DNA of 64,000 nucleotides from Azospirillum canadense (GCF_025961225.1 NZ_JAOQNG010000007.1:322501-386500); one strand, 5' to 3'. Shown: positions 7,338 to 16,077, numbered from the stretch's first letter. Numbers and translations are program-made. Notes: a model not told the origin generated them from the letters alone.

Positions 7338-9626
7338 TCAGAACGTCAGGCCGGCCGTCAGCAGGAACGTCCGCCCAGCCGCCGGCACGGCGCGCGAGGC
7401 GTTGAAGGCGGCCGTGTAGTTGCGGTGGTCGGTCAAGTTGTAGGCGTTCAGCTGAAGCGACAGGTTGCGGTACTCGTAGGACACCAAAGCGTCCAGCGAG
7501 ACGGTCTCCGGCATGCGGCCGGTGTTCGCGCTGTCCGCCCAATAGTCCGACGCGTACTGGACGCCGCCGCCGACCGCGAACTTGCCCGGGACCCCGGCCT
7601 CGAACTCATAGGTCGTCCACAGGCTGGCGTTGTGCTTCGGCACGTTCGGGGCGTTGCGGCCGACGACCGCGGGGTTGGTGCGGGATTCGGTCACCTCCCC
7701 GTCCAGGAAAGCGTAGCTGCCGTAGACGCTGAGGCCCGGCAGCACCTTGCCGCTGATGCCCGCCTCGAAGCCCTGGACGCGGGTGCCGAGACCGGCTTCC
7801 GAGAAGCCGTCGGTCACGGCCCCGGTGGCGGGGTCCACGGCGTAGGTGTTGCTCTTCTCCAGGCGGAACAGGGCGGCGTTGACGCCCAGGCGGCCGTTCA
7901 GGAAGTCCGCCTTTCCGCCAACCTCGCAGAGGTCGGTCTTTTCCGGGTCGAAGTTCCGGCCATTGCGCGGGTTTTCCGCCGTACCGTTGGCCACCGCCGC
8001 CGCGATGTCGGTGCCGATCGGCTTGGCGGACCGCGCGTAGGAGAAGTACAGGGAGGAGTCCTTGGTCGGCTCGTAGAGCAGGCTGACCGACGGGCTCCAG
8101 GTGCGGGTGGTCGCGGTGCCGCTGCCGACCGCAGGGTCGTTGGCGCTGAAGCTGGTGCGGAAGTAATCCCAGCGCACGCCGCCCTGAACCGACAGCTGGT
8201 CAAACAGCCACATGCGGTCGGTCGCGAACAGGCCCGTGTTGGCGACGCTCGCTTCACGGCCGCCAGTGGTCGGATAGGTCACGAAGGCGTTGGCGGTGTA
8301 GTTGTGGATCGGGGTCCGGACCGTCTGATTGTTGACCCGGTTGACCCAGGTGCCGTTCCGCCGCTTGTCGCTCTGGTAGCTGACGTCCACGCCGCCGTTG
8401 AACTTGTGCAGCAGCCCGAACAGTTCGCCCTGCACCTTGGCGCCAGCGACGTTCTGCACGCCCCAGCCCTCCTGCTTGTAGGCGCTGCCGCCGCCGGCGC
8501 CGTAAGGCAGCGTCGGGTTGCCGCCGTTCAGGAAGCTGGTGGCCGTGGCACCATTCAAGGGGCCGGGGGTGGTGACGGCGAGATCGCGCTCGTAATGGCT
8601 GTAGCGGGAGTCGTTGTAGACGGACAGGCTCTTGTTCACCTCGTGCGCGAAGGTCGAGGTCACGACGTGGTTCGTGGTGTCGTCGCGGTCGAGGTTGCGG
8701 ATGTAGGAGGTGGAGCGGTCGAGCCCGTACTCCCCGATCGGCCGGTAGACGCCGTCGCGCCCGAGCAGCATAGGCTGGCCCTGGTCCGGCGTCTTTTCGC
8801 CTTTCAGGAAAGAGTAGTTCAGGTGCCACGTCGTGTCGGTGCCGAGACCAAGGCCGAGGTCGGCGGCGATGCCCTTGCGGTCGGCCTTGCCCTCGTCGCG
8901 GTCGGGGATCGTCGACTTCTGGTACAGGCCGTTCACCCGCAGCGCCGCCGTGTCGCTGATCTTCTGGTTCACGTCGACGGTGGTGCGGTAGGTCGGGCCG
9001 CTGCCGACCGACTGCTCCACGTTGTACCGCGAATCCAGCCTGGCCTTCTTGGTGCCCTGGTTGATGACGCCGCCGGAGTTGCCAACGCCGAAGCCGTTGC
9101 CCGATGGGCCTTTGAAGACCTGCACGGATTCGGTGTTGAAGGTGTCGTGGGTGTAGACGCCGAAGTCCTTCAGGCCGTCCGTGTAGATGTCGCCGCGCGC
9201 GCTCAGGCCGCGGATGCGGAACTGGTCGCCGGTCTGCCCGCCGTTGCCTTCGCCGGCCGATATGGTAATGCCCGGCACGTTCCGCAGGACCTGTTCCAGC
9301 GTGGTGGCCTTCTGCTGCTCGATGATCTCTTCCGGCACAACGTTGACGACGCGCGGCGTGTCCTTCACCGTTTCAGGCAGGCGGGAGATGCCGGTGGGCG
9401 CTGCGTTGACGTTGCCCGTCTCGGCCGGCCGGTTGGCATCGACGCGAACGGGGTCCAGCACCAGGGCGTCGCCGGACGACGCGCCGGGCGCTGGGGCTTT
9501 GCCCGTGCCGGCCGTCTGCGCGTCCGCCGCCGTGGTCAGGGAGGAAAAGGTCATGGCAAGGCCGGCCGTCGCGGCGGCGCCGGCGATGATGGGTCTCAGG
9601 CGGTCGGGAACGGTGTTCTGCGGCAT
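7338..9626 (-). CDS. fiu: TonB-dependent siderophore receptor (Fiu/PiuA type)
   Basis: This 762-residue outer-membrane receptor carries a long signal peptide (about residues 1-36, ending ADAQ). A plug domain follows with DTPRVVNVVPEEIIEQQ, LRNVPGI, FRIRGLSARGDIYTDG and VQVFKGPSGNGFG. A 22-strand barrel ends in the aromatic terminal strand (TFLLTAGLTF). The plug and barrel order, the HDTFNTE-type motif and the PiuC neighbour match Fiu/PiuA receptors for catecholate or monomeric siderophores. A strong Fur-type box lies about 90 bases upstream and a second about 320 bases upstream, so repression by iron is expected. The ligand is inferred from family. Confidence 0.94.
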   Translation of the reverse strand: MPQNTVPDRLRPIIAGAAATAGLAMTFSSLTTAADAQTAGTGKAPAPGASSGDALVLDPVRVDANRPAETGNVNAAPTGISRLPETVKDTPRVVNVVPEEIIEQQKATTLEQVLRNVPGITISAGEGNGGQTGDQFRIRGLSARGDIYTDGLKDFGVYTHDTFNTESVQVFKGPSGNGFGVGNSGGVINQGTKKARLDSRYNVEQSVGSGPTYRTTVDVNQKISDTAALRVNGLYQKSTIPDRDEGKADRKGIAADLGLGLGTDTTWHLNYSFLKGEKTPDQGQPMLLGRDGVYRPIGEYGLDRSTSYIRNLDRDDTTNHVVTSTFAHEVNKSLSVYNDSRYSHYERDLAVTTPGPLNGATATSFLNGGNPTLPYGAGGGSAYKQEGWGVQNVAGAKVQGELFGLLHKFNGGVDVSYQSDKRRNGTWVNRVNNQTVRTPIHNYTANAFVTYPTTGGREASVANTGLFATDRMWLFDQLSVQGGVRWDYFRTSFSANDPAVGSGTATTRTWSPSVSLLYEPTKDSSLYFSYARSAKPIGTDIAAAVANGTAENPRNGRNFDPEKTDLCEVGGKADFLNGRLGVNAALFRLEKSNTYAVDPATGAVTDGFSEAGLGTRVQGFEAGISGKVLPGLSVYGSYAFLDGEVTESRTNPAVVGRNAPNVPKHNASLWTTYEFEAGVPGKFAVGGGVQYASDYWADSANTGRMPETVSLDALVSYEYRNLSLQLNAYNLTDHRNYTAAFNASRAVPAAGRTFLLTAGLTF

Positions 9627-9714
9627 CGGGCTCTCTCAAAATGCGGCGTGGGCGAATGAAACGATCGGTGGGGCTATGTACCAATGGGGGGGTTCCCGGC
9701 TTCAATTGTTAAGA

Positions 9715-9739
9715 TTCAGAATCATTCTAATTTGCAAAA
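9715..9739 (-). promoter_or_regulatory. Fur-type iron box of the TonB receptor
   Basis: Read on the minus strand, the core TTGCAAATTAGAATGATTCT is a near-canonical Fur box. It lies about 90 bases upstream of the receptor ATG. It also overlaps the end of the small ORF at 9722-9829. Confidence 0.75.
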
Positions 9740-9829
9740 TCGTAGTTGTTGCGACTCGTTCTTAAGTGGAAGCGGGTTGCCGTACGACGGCGCCGGGTTG
9801 TCCGGCCAACCGTGACCGGGGCGGCGCAT
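9722..9829 (-). CDS. Candidate 35-residue small protein or leader peptide
   Basis: The frame begins with an ATG preceded on the minus strand by AAAGGAGAAAAAATCGAG, a near-perfect Shine-Dalgarno sequence. That is unusual for a stretch otherwise without a gene. It encodes 35 residues starting MRRPGHGWPDNPAPSYG and ending in KLE. It has no membrane segment and one Cys near the end. A Fur-like box lies about 120 bases upstream, and the stop codon sits inside the receptor's own Fur box. It could be an iron-induced small protein, a leader peptide for the receptor, or chance. I know no homologue. Confidence 0.35.
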   Translation of the reverse strand: MRRPGHGWPDNPAPSYGNPLPLKNESQQLRFCKLE

Positions 9830-9947
9830 CTCGATTTTTTCTCCTTTCGTTTCAATGCCTTCGCATGCCGTTTCTGATGTTCGCCGATGCTTCCCGGACG
9901 GCAGGACCAGGGCAAATCCGGCCTGTGTTGCTCAATTGTTATATCGC

Positions 9948-9970
9948 TAATGACAATCACTCTCATTGCG
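9948..9970 (-). promoter_or_regulatory. Second Fur-like box, distal to the TonB receptor
   Basis: TAATGACAATCACTCTCATT resembles a Fur box with one weaker half. It lies in the 378-base gap between the receptor start and the stop of the HTH-TrpD2 gene. It could drive the small ORF at 9722-9829 or add a second receptor promoter. The rest of that gap holds no other gene that I can support. Confidence 0.5.
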
Positions 9971-10004
9971 TAGGAGTTCGGATTGTGGGCAATTCACCGC
10001 GCCG

Positions 10005-11462
10005 TCAAACCGTGCGGCGGGCCTTCCACAGGGCTTCGGCTTGGCCCATGGCCTCGTCGAAGCTCATGCCCTTGCCGCCCGGAATGGAGAAGAGCGCGAA
10101 GGCCGCGGTGCTGACGATGATCCGCTCTGCTCGCGGGTCGCGGATGGCTCCGGTCCATACCCCTTCCCAATAGTCCAGGTTGGTGCCGCGCGGCCGCGGT
10201 GTCGCCGGCGGCTCGCGCATCAAAGCCGGCAGCGTCCGATCGTCGGCGTCGCCATCGACAAGGCGGTGGACGGTGGTCGGGCGGAACGGCGTGAACTGGG
10301 CGACGTCGCGCGCGCTGCCCAGCACCGCGAGGTTCTTCCATCCGAGAAGCCGGGCGGCGTCGCGGTGCAGGTCCCGGTAGGACGGCTTCGCCGCGCCAAG
10401 CAGGGTGATTCTGCCGCCCGCGGGCTTGAGCAGATGCACCGCCTCCATCACGGCGGAGCGCGTCTGCATCAACCGGTACAGCCCGACCAACTGGTGGATC
10501 TGCGGGGCCAGCGCAGCCAGGGAGGCGTAGGCGATGCGGCTGCGGGCCAGGGCCAAGGGGATGTCGTCCGTCGTCTTGCAGACCGGAATTGCCAGGGCCG
10601 ACGCGACGACCTCGTGCCGCACCGACGAAGGGCCGACGCCGGTGCTGCCGTGCAGCAGCACGCGGTGCCCGGCCTGCGCCACCAGGATGGCCGCGTGGAA
10701 GAACCACGGCGGGTTGTGATAGTTGGGCGAGGTGAAGCAGGGCCAGTCCACATCGACTTCGATCGTCCGGCCCAGCCGGCCGGCGACATGGGCGCCCATC
10801 GCCCGCACGAAGCCGGCGATTTCCGGCGCGGTGGATCCGCGCATGCGCATCATGCCCAGCAGCGCGCCGATCTGCACCGGGTCCGCCTCCCCGGCCAGGA
10901 TGACCGCCATGGCGTCCTCGGCTTCCTCCACGGTCAGCGGCCGGCCGTGCCCGCCGCCCCCGATGCCGAGCACCCCGATGTGCCGGGCCAGCCGGTCGCT
11001 GGGCGTGTCGCCCGGATTGATGACGTCGGGACCGGAAGCGTCCGGCGGATCGGCCGGCCGGACCCGCAGCGGCGGGGCGTGACTGTCGATTGGCACGTTC
11101 CAGCGCGGATCGAACGTTATCTCCGATGGCACGGGGTCCGTCCCGGGCTTGAACAGCGCGTCGATGTCCACCGCGATCGCCCAGATCTTCGGCCGCAAGG
11201 CCTCGACGAAGGGTGTGGGGACGAGGCCGCGGCCCGACCGGACGAAGAGCGGATCGCCGAACTCGTCCCGCAACTGGCCGAGGAGCCGGCTGAGCGCCGG
11301 CGTCTGGATCCCGAGATCCTTGGCCGCCGACGTGACGTTCCGTTTGGCGAGCAGGGCGTCCAGCGCGATGACCAGCCGTCCCCAGCCCAAGCGGTCCCGG
11401 ACCTTTCCGGAACCGAACGCTTCCGGATCCGGATCGGGCGCAAAGTCGCCTGTCTTGCCCAT
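10005..11462 (-). CDS. LysR-type HTH fused to TrpD2/YbiB-like glycosyltransferase-fold protein
   Basis: The 485-residue protein has two parts. Residues about 20-90 are a LysR-style winged HTH with A.ALLAKRNVTSAAKDLGIQ, PALSRLLGQLRDEFGDPLFV and GLVPTPFVEAL. Residues about 145-475 match the anthranilate phosphoribosyltransferase fold of TrpD2/YbiB, with the GEADPVQIGALLGMMRMRG helix and the glycine loop HGSTGVGPSSVRHEV. E. coli YbiB has this fold but binds nucleic acid instead of making PRA, and it also neighbours fiu/ybiX genes. The start at 11462 is chosen because AGAGGG lies 5 bases upstream; an upstream start at 11510 abuts the Fur box. Iron control is likely. The fusion is unusual. Confidence 0.82.
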   Translation of the reverse strand: MGKTGDFAPDPDPEAFGSGKVRDRLGWGRLVIALDALLAKRNVTSAAKDLGIQTPALSRLLGQLRDEFGDPLFVRSGRGLVPTPFVEALRPKIWAIAVDIDALFKPGTDPVPSEITFDPRWNVPIDSHAPPLRVRPADPPDASGPDVINPGDTPSDRLARHIGVLGIGGGGHGRPLTVEEAEDAMAVILAGEADPVQIGALLGMMRMRGSTAPEIAGFVRAMGAHVAGRLGRTIEVDVDWPCFTSPNYHNPPWFFHAAILVAQAGHRVLLHGSTGVGPSSVRHEVVASALAIPVCKTTDDIPLALARSRIAYASLAALAPQIHQLVGLYRLMQTRSAVMEAVHLLKPAGGRITLLGAAKPSYRDLHRDAARLLGWKNLAVLGSARDVAQFTPFRPTTVHRLVDGDADDRTLPALMREPPATPRPRGTNLDYWEGVWTGAIRDPRAERIIVSTAAFALFSIPGGKGMSFDEAMGQAEALWKARRTV

Positions 11463-11510
11463 CATCACCCTCTGACCTGATCGACGCGAATTGCCCGCGA
11501 ATCCGACCAC

Positions 11511-11537
11511 GCAATGATAATGATTTGCAATCTCATT
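11511..11537 (-). promoter_or_regulatory. Fur-type iron box of the HTH-TrpD2 gene
   Basis: The core AATGATAATGATTTGCAA is one of the clearest Fur-box matches in the window. It lies about 50 bases upstream of the chosen start of the HTH-TrpD2 gene and abuts the alternative upstream start, which argues against that longer start. Confidence 0.7.
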
Positions 11538-11586
11538 TTATTGCGAACGGACCGAAAGATTCGTGCCGGCAAGGGCGCCGCCGGCG

Positions 11587-12489
11587 TTACTCCAGTGGGC
11601 GCTTCAGCTTGGCGCTCGACACAGCCCGCCGCACGATGGCGGCGAAGGAGCGGACGGCCGCCGCCCGTTCGCCGTCGCGCTTCCACAGGATGCCGGGGGT
11701 GCGCATGGGCGTCGGGCTTTCCAGGGCGACGATGCGCACGTCCGCCAGTTCCGACACCGCCTGCTCCGACACGATGGCGGCGATCTCCATGCGGCGCACA
11801 AGGCTCAGCATGGCGGCGATGGTGTTCGTCTCCGCCACCACGACCGGCTCCGCGCCCACCGACTGGAAGCAGCCGTCGAGCATCTGCCGCGTCGAGAACT
11901 CCTTCGGCAACAGGACCAGCTTCTGCCGGTGCAGTTCGATGATCCGGATGCGCTTGCGGTGGGCGAAGGGATGCTCCGGCCCGACCGCCAGCACCATCTC
12001 CTCGTTGTAGAGCGGCTCGAACCACAGGTCGCGCAGGTCAACGGGCCGGTAGGCGATGCCGATGTCCAGCTCGTCGGTCTCGATCCGCTCCTCGATCTCC
12101 GCGGCCGACAGCTCTTCCACCGTCACGCGGACCGAGGGGTTGTTGGTGAGGAAGGTCGCAAGGCAGGTCGGGATCAGGCTGATGTTGAAGGTGTGGGTGG
12201 CGCCGATGCGGACCATGCCGCTCAACGGCCGCCCCGTCCCCTTCAGCGTCCGGAGGCCATCGTCGATCTCCCGCAAGGCCTTGGTGACGGCGGGGAGCAG
12301 CAGCTCCCCCGCTTCCGTCATGACCACCCGCTTGCCGACCCGGTCGAACAGGCGCTGCCCGACCTCGTCCTCCAGCTGCTTGATCTGGTGGGACAGGGTG
12401 GACTGCGTGACGTGCACCTTCTCCGCCGCGTGGGTGAAGTTCAGGCGTTCCGCCAGCGCCGCGAAGTACCGCAGGTGTCTCAGCTCCAA
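11587..12489 (-). CDS. LysR-family transcriptional regulator
   Basis: This is a canonical 300-residue LTTR. The N-terminal winged HTH spans residues 1-60 (LRYFAALAERLNFTHAAEKV, TQSTLSHQIKQLEDEVG). A CynR/CatM-like effector-binding domain spans about 90-290. It is transcribed divergently from the intradiol dioxygenase operon across a 196-base gap with palindromes. This is the usual arrangement for an LTTR controlling its neighbour, so it is the likely activator of that operon in response to an aromatic or pathway intermediate. The inducer is unknown. Confidence 0.93.
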   Translation of the reverse strand: MELRHLRYFAALAERLNFTHAAEKVHVTQSTLSHQIKQLEDEVGQRLFDRVGKRVVMTEAGELLLPAVTKALREIDDGLRTLKGTGRPLSGMVRIGATHTFNISLIPTCLATFLTNNPSVRVTVEELSAAEIEERIETDELDIGIAYRPVDLRDLWFEPLYNEEMVLAVGPEHPFAHRKRIRIIELHRQKLVLLPKEFSTRQMLDGCFQSVGAEPVVVAETNTIAAMLSLVRRMEIAAIVSEQAVSELADVRIVALESPTPMRTPGILWKRDGERAAAVRSFAAIVRRAVSSAKLKRPLE

Positions 12490-12517
12490 TCCTCAGCCCC
12501 TCCCCTGCCGGCGCCAT

Positions 12518-12543
12518 CCATCGATGGCATCGATCGTTACGAT
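12518..12543. promoter_or_regulatory. Candidate LysR operator in the divergent intergenic region
   Basis: Two adjacent palindromes, CCATCGATGG (12518-12527) and ATCGTTACGAT (12533-12543), lie 30-55 bases upstream of the regulator start, in the only gap between regulator and operon. LTTR sites are usually ATC-N9-GAT or T-N11-A palindromes, which these resemble. No clear -35/-10 pair was identified. Confidence 0.4.
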
Positions 12544-12685
12544 GAAAATCTATCATTTCACCGCTGACCGGGGAAACGGTAGATCTACAAACATTCCGGA
12601 GCGCGAACGACGCAGGTTTTGCGCCTGTTCGTCCGCGACGCAAACGACGACCGCCGTTCGACGGCGGCGCACCCAGGGGGGAACG

Positions 12686-13567
12686 ATGCGCGAGTTCAGC
12701 GAAGCCAGCATCACCGGCGCGGTGCTCGAACGGTTCGCGGAATGCGAGGATCCGCGCTTCAAGACCATCATGACGGCGCTCGTCCGCCACATGCACGACT
12801 TCGTCCGCGAGGTGAACCTGACAGAGGCGGAGTGGATGGCCGGCATCCAGTTCCTGACCGCGACCGGCCAGACCTGCACCGACATGCGGCAGGAGTTCAT
12901 CCTGCTGTCCGACACGTTGGGCGTCTCGATGCTGGTGGACGCGATCAACAACCGGAAGCCGGCCGGCGCGCTCCAGTCCGCGGTGCAGGGCCCATACTAT
13001 TGGGAAGGCGCCCCGGAACGGCCGCTCGGCAGCGACCTTGCGGTGGACGTTAAGGGGGAGCCGACCTTCTATTCCGGCCGCGTCGTGACGCTGGGCGGCA
13101 CCCCGGTGGCGGGCGCCCTGCTCGACGTCTGGTCGGGCGACGGCGAGGGCAACTACGACATGCAGCTGCCCGGCCAGACGGAGATGCGGGCGCGCGGCAA
13201 GCTGCGCACCAACGCGGAGGGCCGCTACTGGTTCCGCTCCATCCGCCCGGCCTCCTACCCGGTGCCGACGGACGGCCCGGTCGGCACGATGCTGAACCGG
13301 ATGGGGCGCCATCCCTTCCGGCCCGGCCACATCCACATGATCGTCTCGGCCCCCGGCTACCAGACGGTCACGACCCAGCTGTTCGTGTCCGGCGACGCCT
13401 ACCTCGACTCCGACGCCGTGTTCGGCGTCAAGGATTCGCTGGTCATCGACTTCCAACGGCACGAGCCCGGCACCGCCCCGACCGGCGAGGCCATGGACAC
13501 CCCCTTCTACACGGCCGAGTACGACTTCGTGCTCTGCCCGGTGACGGAACCGGCGCTTCAGGACTGA
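12686..13567 (+). CDS. Intradiol ring-cleavage dioxygenase (hydroxyquinol/catechol 1,2-type)
   Basis: This 293-residue non-haem Fe(III) dioxygenase opens ortho-diphenols between the hydroxyls. The helical dimerisation domain (about 20-95) precedes the catalytic beta-sandwich. Candidate iron ligands are visible: Tyr in GEGNYDMQ, Tyr in EGRYWFRSI and the two His of HPFRPGHIHM. The N-terminal domain and the GPYYWEGAP segment place it nearer hydroxyquinol 1,2-dioxygenases than protocatechuate 3,4-dioxygenase. The ATG at 12686 follows GGGGGGAA; longer reading in this frame runs through the divergent promoter. It is the first gene of an operon with citryl-CoA lyase, CoA ligase, transporter and flavin reductase genes. 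Confidence 0.88.
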   Translation: MREFSEASITGAVLERFAECEDPRFKTIMTALVRHMHDFVREVNLTEAEWMAGIQFLTATGQTCTDMRQEFILLSDTLGVSMLVDAINNRKPAGALQSAVQGPYYWEGAPERPLGSDLAVDVKGEPTFYSGRVVTLGGTPVAGALLDVWSGDGEGNYDMQLPGQTEMRARGKLRTNAEGRYWFRSIRPASYPVPTDGPVGTMLNRMGRHPFRPGHIHMIVSAPGYQTVTTQLFVSGDAYLDSDAVFGVKDSLVIDFQRHEPGTAPTGEAMDTPFYTAEYDFVLCPVTEPALQD

Positions 13568-13633
13568 TGCCCGCGGGGCCGCCACGGCGGCCCCCAGTCA
13601 CCCGAACCGCACGATAAAAATCGGAGAGTTGCG

Positions 13634-14386
13634 ATGCGCAGCGCGATCTGCCGCAGCGATGCGGACAGTATCCGTATCCATGGGCTCGACCTGACCACCG
13701 ACATCCTCGGCAAGGTCGACCTCGGCCAAATGGCCTTCCTGGAAATCTGGGGGCGGCTGCCCAACCCGCAGGAGGACGCCGTCTTCAACGCGCTGGTCGT
13801 CGCCCTGGTCGAACACGGCCTGACGCCCAGCGTGCTGGCCGCCCGGCTGACCTACCTCGGCGCGCCGGATTCGCTCCAGGCGGCGGTGGCGGCTGGCCTC
13901 AGCGGCGTCGGCACGGTGTTCGTCGGCAGCATCGAGGGCGCGGCCCGGCTGCTCCAGGAGGCCAAGCCGGCGGACGCGTCGGAGGAGCAGCTGCAAGCCC
14001 TCGCCCGCGACATCGTCGCCCGCTTCCGGGCCGAGAAGCGCATCATCCCCGGCCTCGGCCACCCCATCCACAAGCAGACCGACCCGCGCACCGCGTGCCT
14101 TCTCGCCATCGCCGCGGAGAACGGCTTCCGCGGCAACCATGTCCGGCTGCTGGAACTGGTGGCGGCGGAGGCCGAGCGGTCGTTGGAGCGTCACCTGCCC
14201 ATTAACGTGTCCGGCGCAATCGGCGCAATCGCCAGCGAGCTCGGCATGGACTGGCGCGTGTGCCGCGGGATCGGCCTGATCGCCCGCACCATCGGGCTGG
14301 TCGCCCACCTGCTGGAGGAAATCCGCTCCCCCCTCGCCCGGGAGCTTTGGCTGCGCACGGAGCACGAGGCGCAGGAGGCCCCGTAA
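13634..14386 (+). CDS. Citrate synthase-fold citryl-CoA lyase-like protein
   Basis: At 250 residues this is far shorter than citrate synthase (about 430) but matches the short stand-alone citryl-CoA lyases, which split a citryl-CoA-type thioester to acetyl-CoA and a 2-oxoacid. The family's His motifs are present: EHGLTPS near residue 60 and GLGHPIHKQTDPRT near 140-153. GGAGAGTTGCG precedes the ATG. Position between a ring-cleavage dioxygenase and an acyl-CoA ligase suggests that it cleaves a CoA-activated tertiary hydroxy-acid derived from the aromatic ring; the true substrate is unknown. Confidence 0.82.
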   Translation: MRSAICRSDADSIRIHGLDLTTDILGKVDLGQMAFLEIWGRLPNPQEDAVFNALVVALVEHGLTPSVLAARLTYLGAPDSLQAAVAAGLSGVGTVFVGSIEGAARLLQEAKPADASEEQLQALARDIVARFRAEKRIIPGLGHPIHKQTDPRTACLLAIAAENGFRGNHVRLLELVAAEAERSLERHLPINVSGAIGAIASELGMDWRVCRGIGLIARTIGLVAHLLEEIRSPLARELWLRTEHEAQEAP

Positions 14387-14433
14387 CGCGGCCCAGCTTC
14401 CCTCACGCGACACCCATTCCCCAGGGGGCACCC

Positions 14434-16077
14434 ATGCCGACCGACCTGAAGCCACGCGACGTCCTGAACCTCTACCCGCCGCACGGGGACACGATACCGT
14501 CCCTGCTGGCCTCCCGCCGCGCCACGGGGCCCGACCGGCCGGTCCTGCTGTTCGAAGGCCGGACCTGGAGCTACGCGCAGATCGACGAGACCAGCGGCCA
14601 GTTGGCCCGCGCGCTGGTGCTGCGCGGCATCCGCAAGGGCGACCGCGTCGGGCTGGTCTCGCCCAACAGCGACGTGTCGCTGCTGGTCTTCCTCGCCACG
14701 GCCAAGGTGGGCGCGGTCTTCGTGCCGATGAACCCCGGCCTGACCGACGCCGAGCTGTCCTACATCCTGAAACACTCCCGACCCACCGTCGTCGCCAGCC
14801 AGACCGCCGACCTGGAGCGGGTGGAGCGAATCACCGGCGCCTTCGCGGAGGTGCCCTGGCTGCTCCCGCTCGACGAAATCGGCGCCGCCGACCGGGATGT
14901 CGCCGCCATCACCGCGCGGATCGGGCGCTATGCGGGCGACAACGGCCCCATCGGCCTGCCCGAGCCGCTGCCCGACGACCCCGCCGTGGTGATCTACACC
15001 TCCGGCACCACAGGTTTTCCCAAGGGCGTGGTCCACAGCCAGAAGAACTACGTGTGGGCCGGGGAGGCCTTCGTGGAGCGCATGCACCTCCAGCCTTCCG
15101 ACCGGCTTCTGACGGTGCTGCCCTTCTTCCACATCAACGCCCTCTTCTACTCCTGGGGCGGCGCGCTGGCGGCGGGGGCCGCGATGATCACCGCACCCCG
15201 CTTCAGCGCGTCGCGCCTGTGGCAGCTGGCAGCGGAGACCGGGGCCACGGTGTTCAACATCCTGGCGGCGCTCGGCAACATCCTGGCCAACCGGCCGCGC
15301 AGCGAGTTCGACCCCACCCACCGCATCACCAAGATCTACGGCGGCCCGATCAGTGCCGAGATGATGCGGGTCTTCCAGCAGGACTTCCACGTCCCCACCC
15401 TGATCGAAGGCTACGGGATGTCGGAAATCCCCGGCGCCTGCAACAACCCCTTCGAAGGGCCGCACAAGATCGGCAGCATCGGCCGGCCGGCGCGCCACCC
15501 GCGCTTCGACGACACCTTCGTCGAGCTGCGCGTCGACGACGACGACGGGCGCGAGGTGCCGGTCGGCGAAATGGGCGAGCTGCTGGTCAAGACGCCGATC
15601 ATGGCGCTGCATTACCTCGACGATCCGGAACAGACGCGCGCGGCCATGCAGGACGGCTGGTTCCGCACCGGCGACTATGTCCGGCGCGACGAGGACGGCT
15701 ATTTCTACTTCGTCGCCCGCAAGAGGGACATCATCCGCCGCCGCGGCGAGAACATCTCCGGCGCGGAACTCGACCGCATCCTGTCGGAGCATCCCGGCAT
15801 CCTGGAGGCCGCGACCATCGGCGTGCCGTCGGAGTTGGGTGAGGAGGAGATCATGGCGGTGCTCGTCCCCCGCGACGATCCCCCGCCCGCCGAGACCATC
15901 GTCGAATGGTGCAATGGCCGGATGGCGGCAATGAAGATTCCGCGCTTCGTCGTCTACGTGAACGCGCTGCCGCACACCTCCTCCCACCGGGTGGAGAAGT
16001 ACCGGCTGAAGCAGGACCCGTCGCTGCTCGCCCGCGCCTTCGACCGCGAACGCCACGCGGCGGCCTCGGCCCATTAA
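14434..16077 (+). CDS. AMP-forming acyl-CoA ligase
   Basis: This 547-residue ANL-superfamily enzyme shows motif A3 YTSGTTGFPKG near residue 188, A5-like GYGMSE near 325, A8 GWFRTGDYVRRDEDGYFYF near 410, the hinge KRDIIRRRGENIS, and a C-terminal catalytic-Lys region (SSHRVEKYRLK). It makes an acyl-AMP and then an acyl-CoA. The start follows AGGGGGCACCC; an upstream start in frame at 14260 would overlap the lyase. It probably activates the acid made in this operon before cleavage by the citryl-CoA lyase-like protein. It resembles crotonobetaine/carnitine-type CoA ligases in general layout; substrate is unknown. Confidence 0.9.
   Translation: MPTDLKPRDVLNLYPPHGDTIPSLLASRRATGPDRPVLLFEGRTWSYAQIDETSGQLARALVLRGIRKGDRVGLVSPNSDVSLLVFLATAKVGAVFVPMNPGLTDAELSYILKHSRPTVVASQTADLERVERITGAFAEVPWLLPLDEIGAADRDVAAITARIGRYAGDNGPIGLPEPLPDDPAVVIYTSGTTGFPKGVVHSQKNYVWAGEAFVERMHLQPSDRLLTVLPFFHINALFYSWGGALAAGAAMITAPRFSASRLWQLAAETGATVFNILAALGNILANRPRSEFDPTHRITKIYGGPISAEMMRVFQQDFHVPTLIEGYGMSEIPGACNNPFEGPHKIGSIGRPARHPRFDDTFVELRVDDDDGREVPVGEMGELLVKTPIMALHYLDDPEQTRAAMQDGWFRTGDYVRRDEDGYFYFVARKRDIIRRRGENISGAELDRILSEHPGILEAATIGVPSELGEEEIMAVLVPRDDPPPAETIVEWCNGRMAAMKIPRFVVYVNALPHTSSHRVEKYRLKQDPSLLARAFDRERHAAASAH

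Noticed and set aside
6621..9659. 1012-residue plus-strand ORF
   Set aside because: Antisense of the TonB receptor, with composition unlike any real protein and no RBS.
9727..9966. 79-residue minus-strand ORF in the iron-locus gap
   Set aside because: Starts inside the distal Fur-like box without an RBS; the 35-residue frame with strong RBS is better supported.
9966..11480. 504-residue plus-strand ORF
   Set aside because: Antisense of the HTH-TrpD2 gene; no motifs and no RBS.
12056..12685. 5' extension of the dioxygenase frame
   Set aside because: It runs through the divergent LysR gene and promoter; the ATG at 12686 has a strong RBS.
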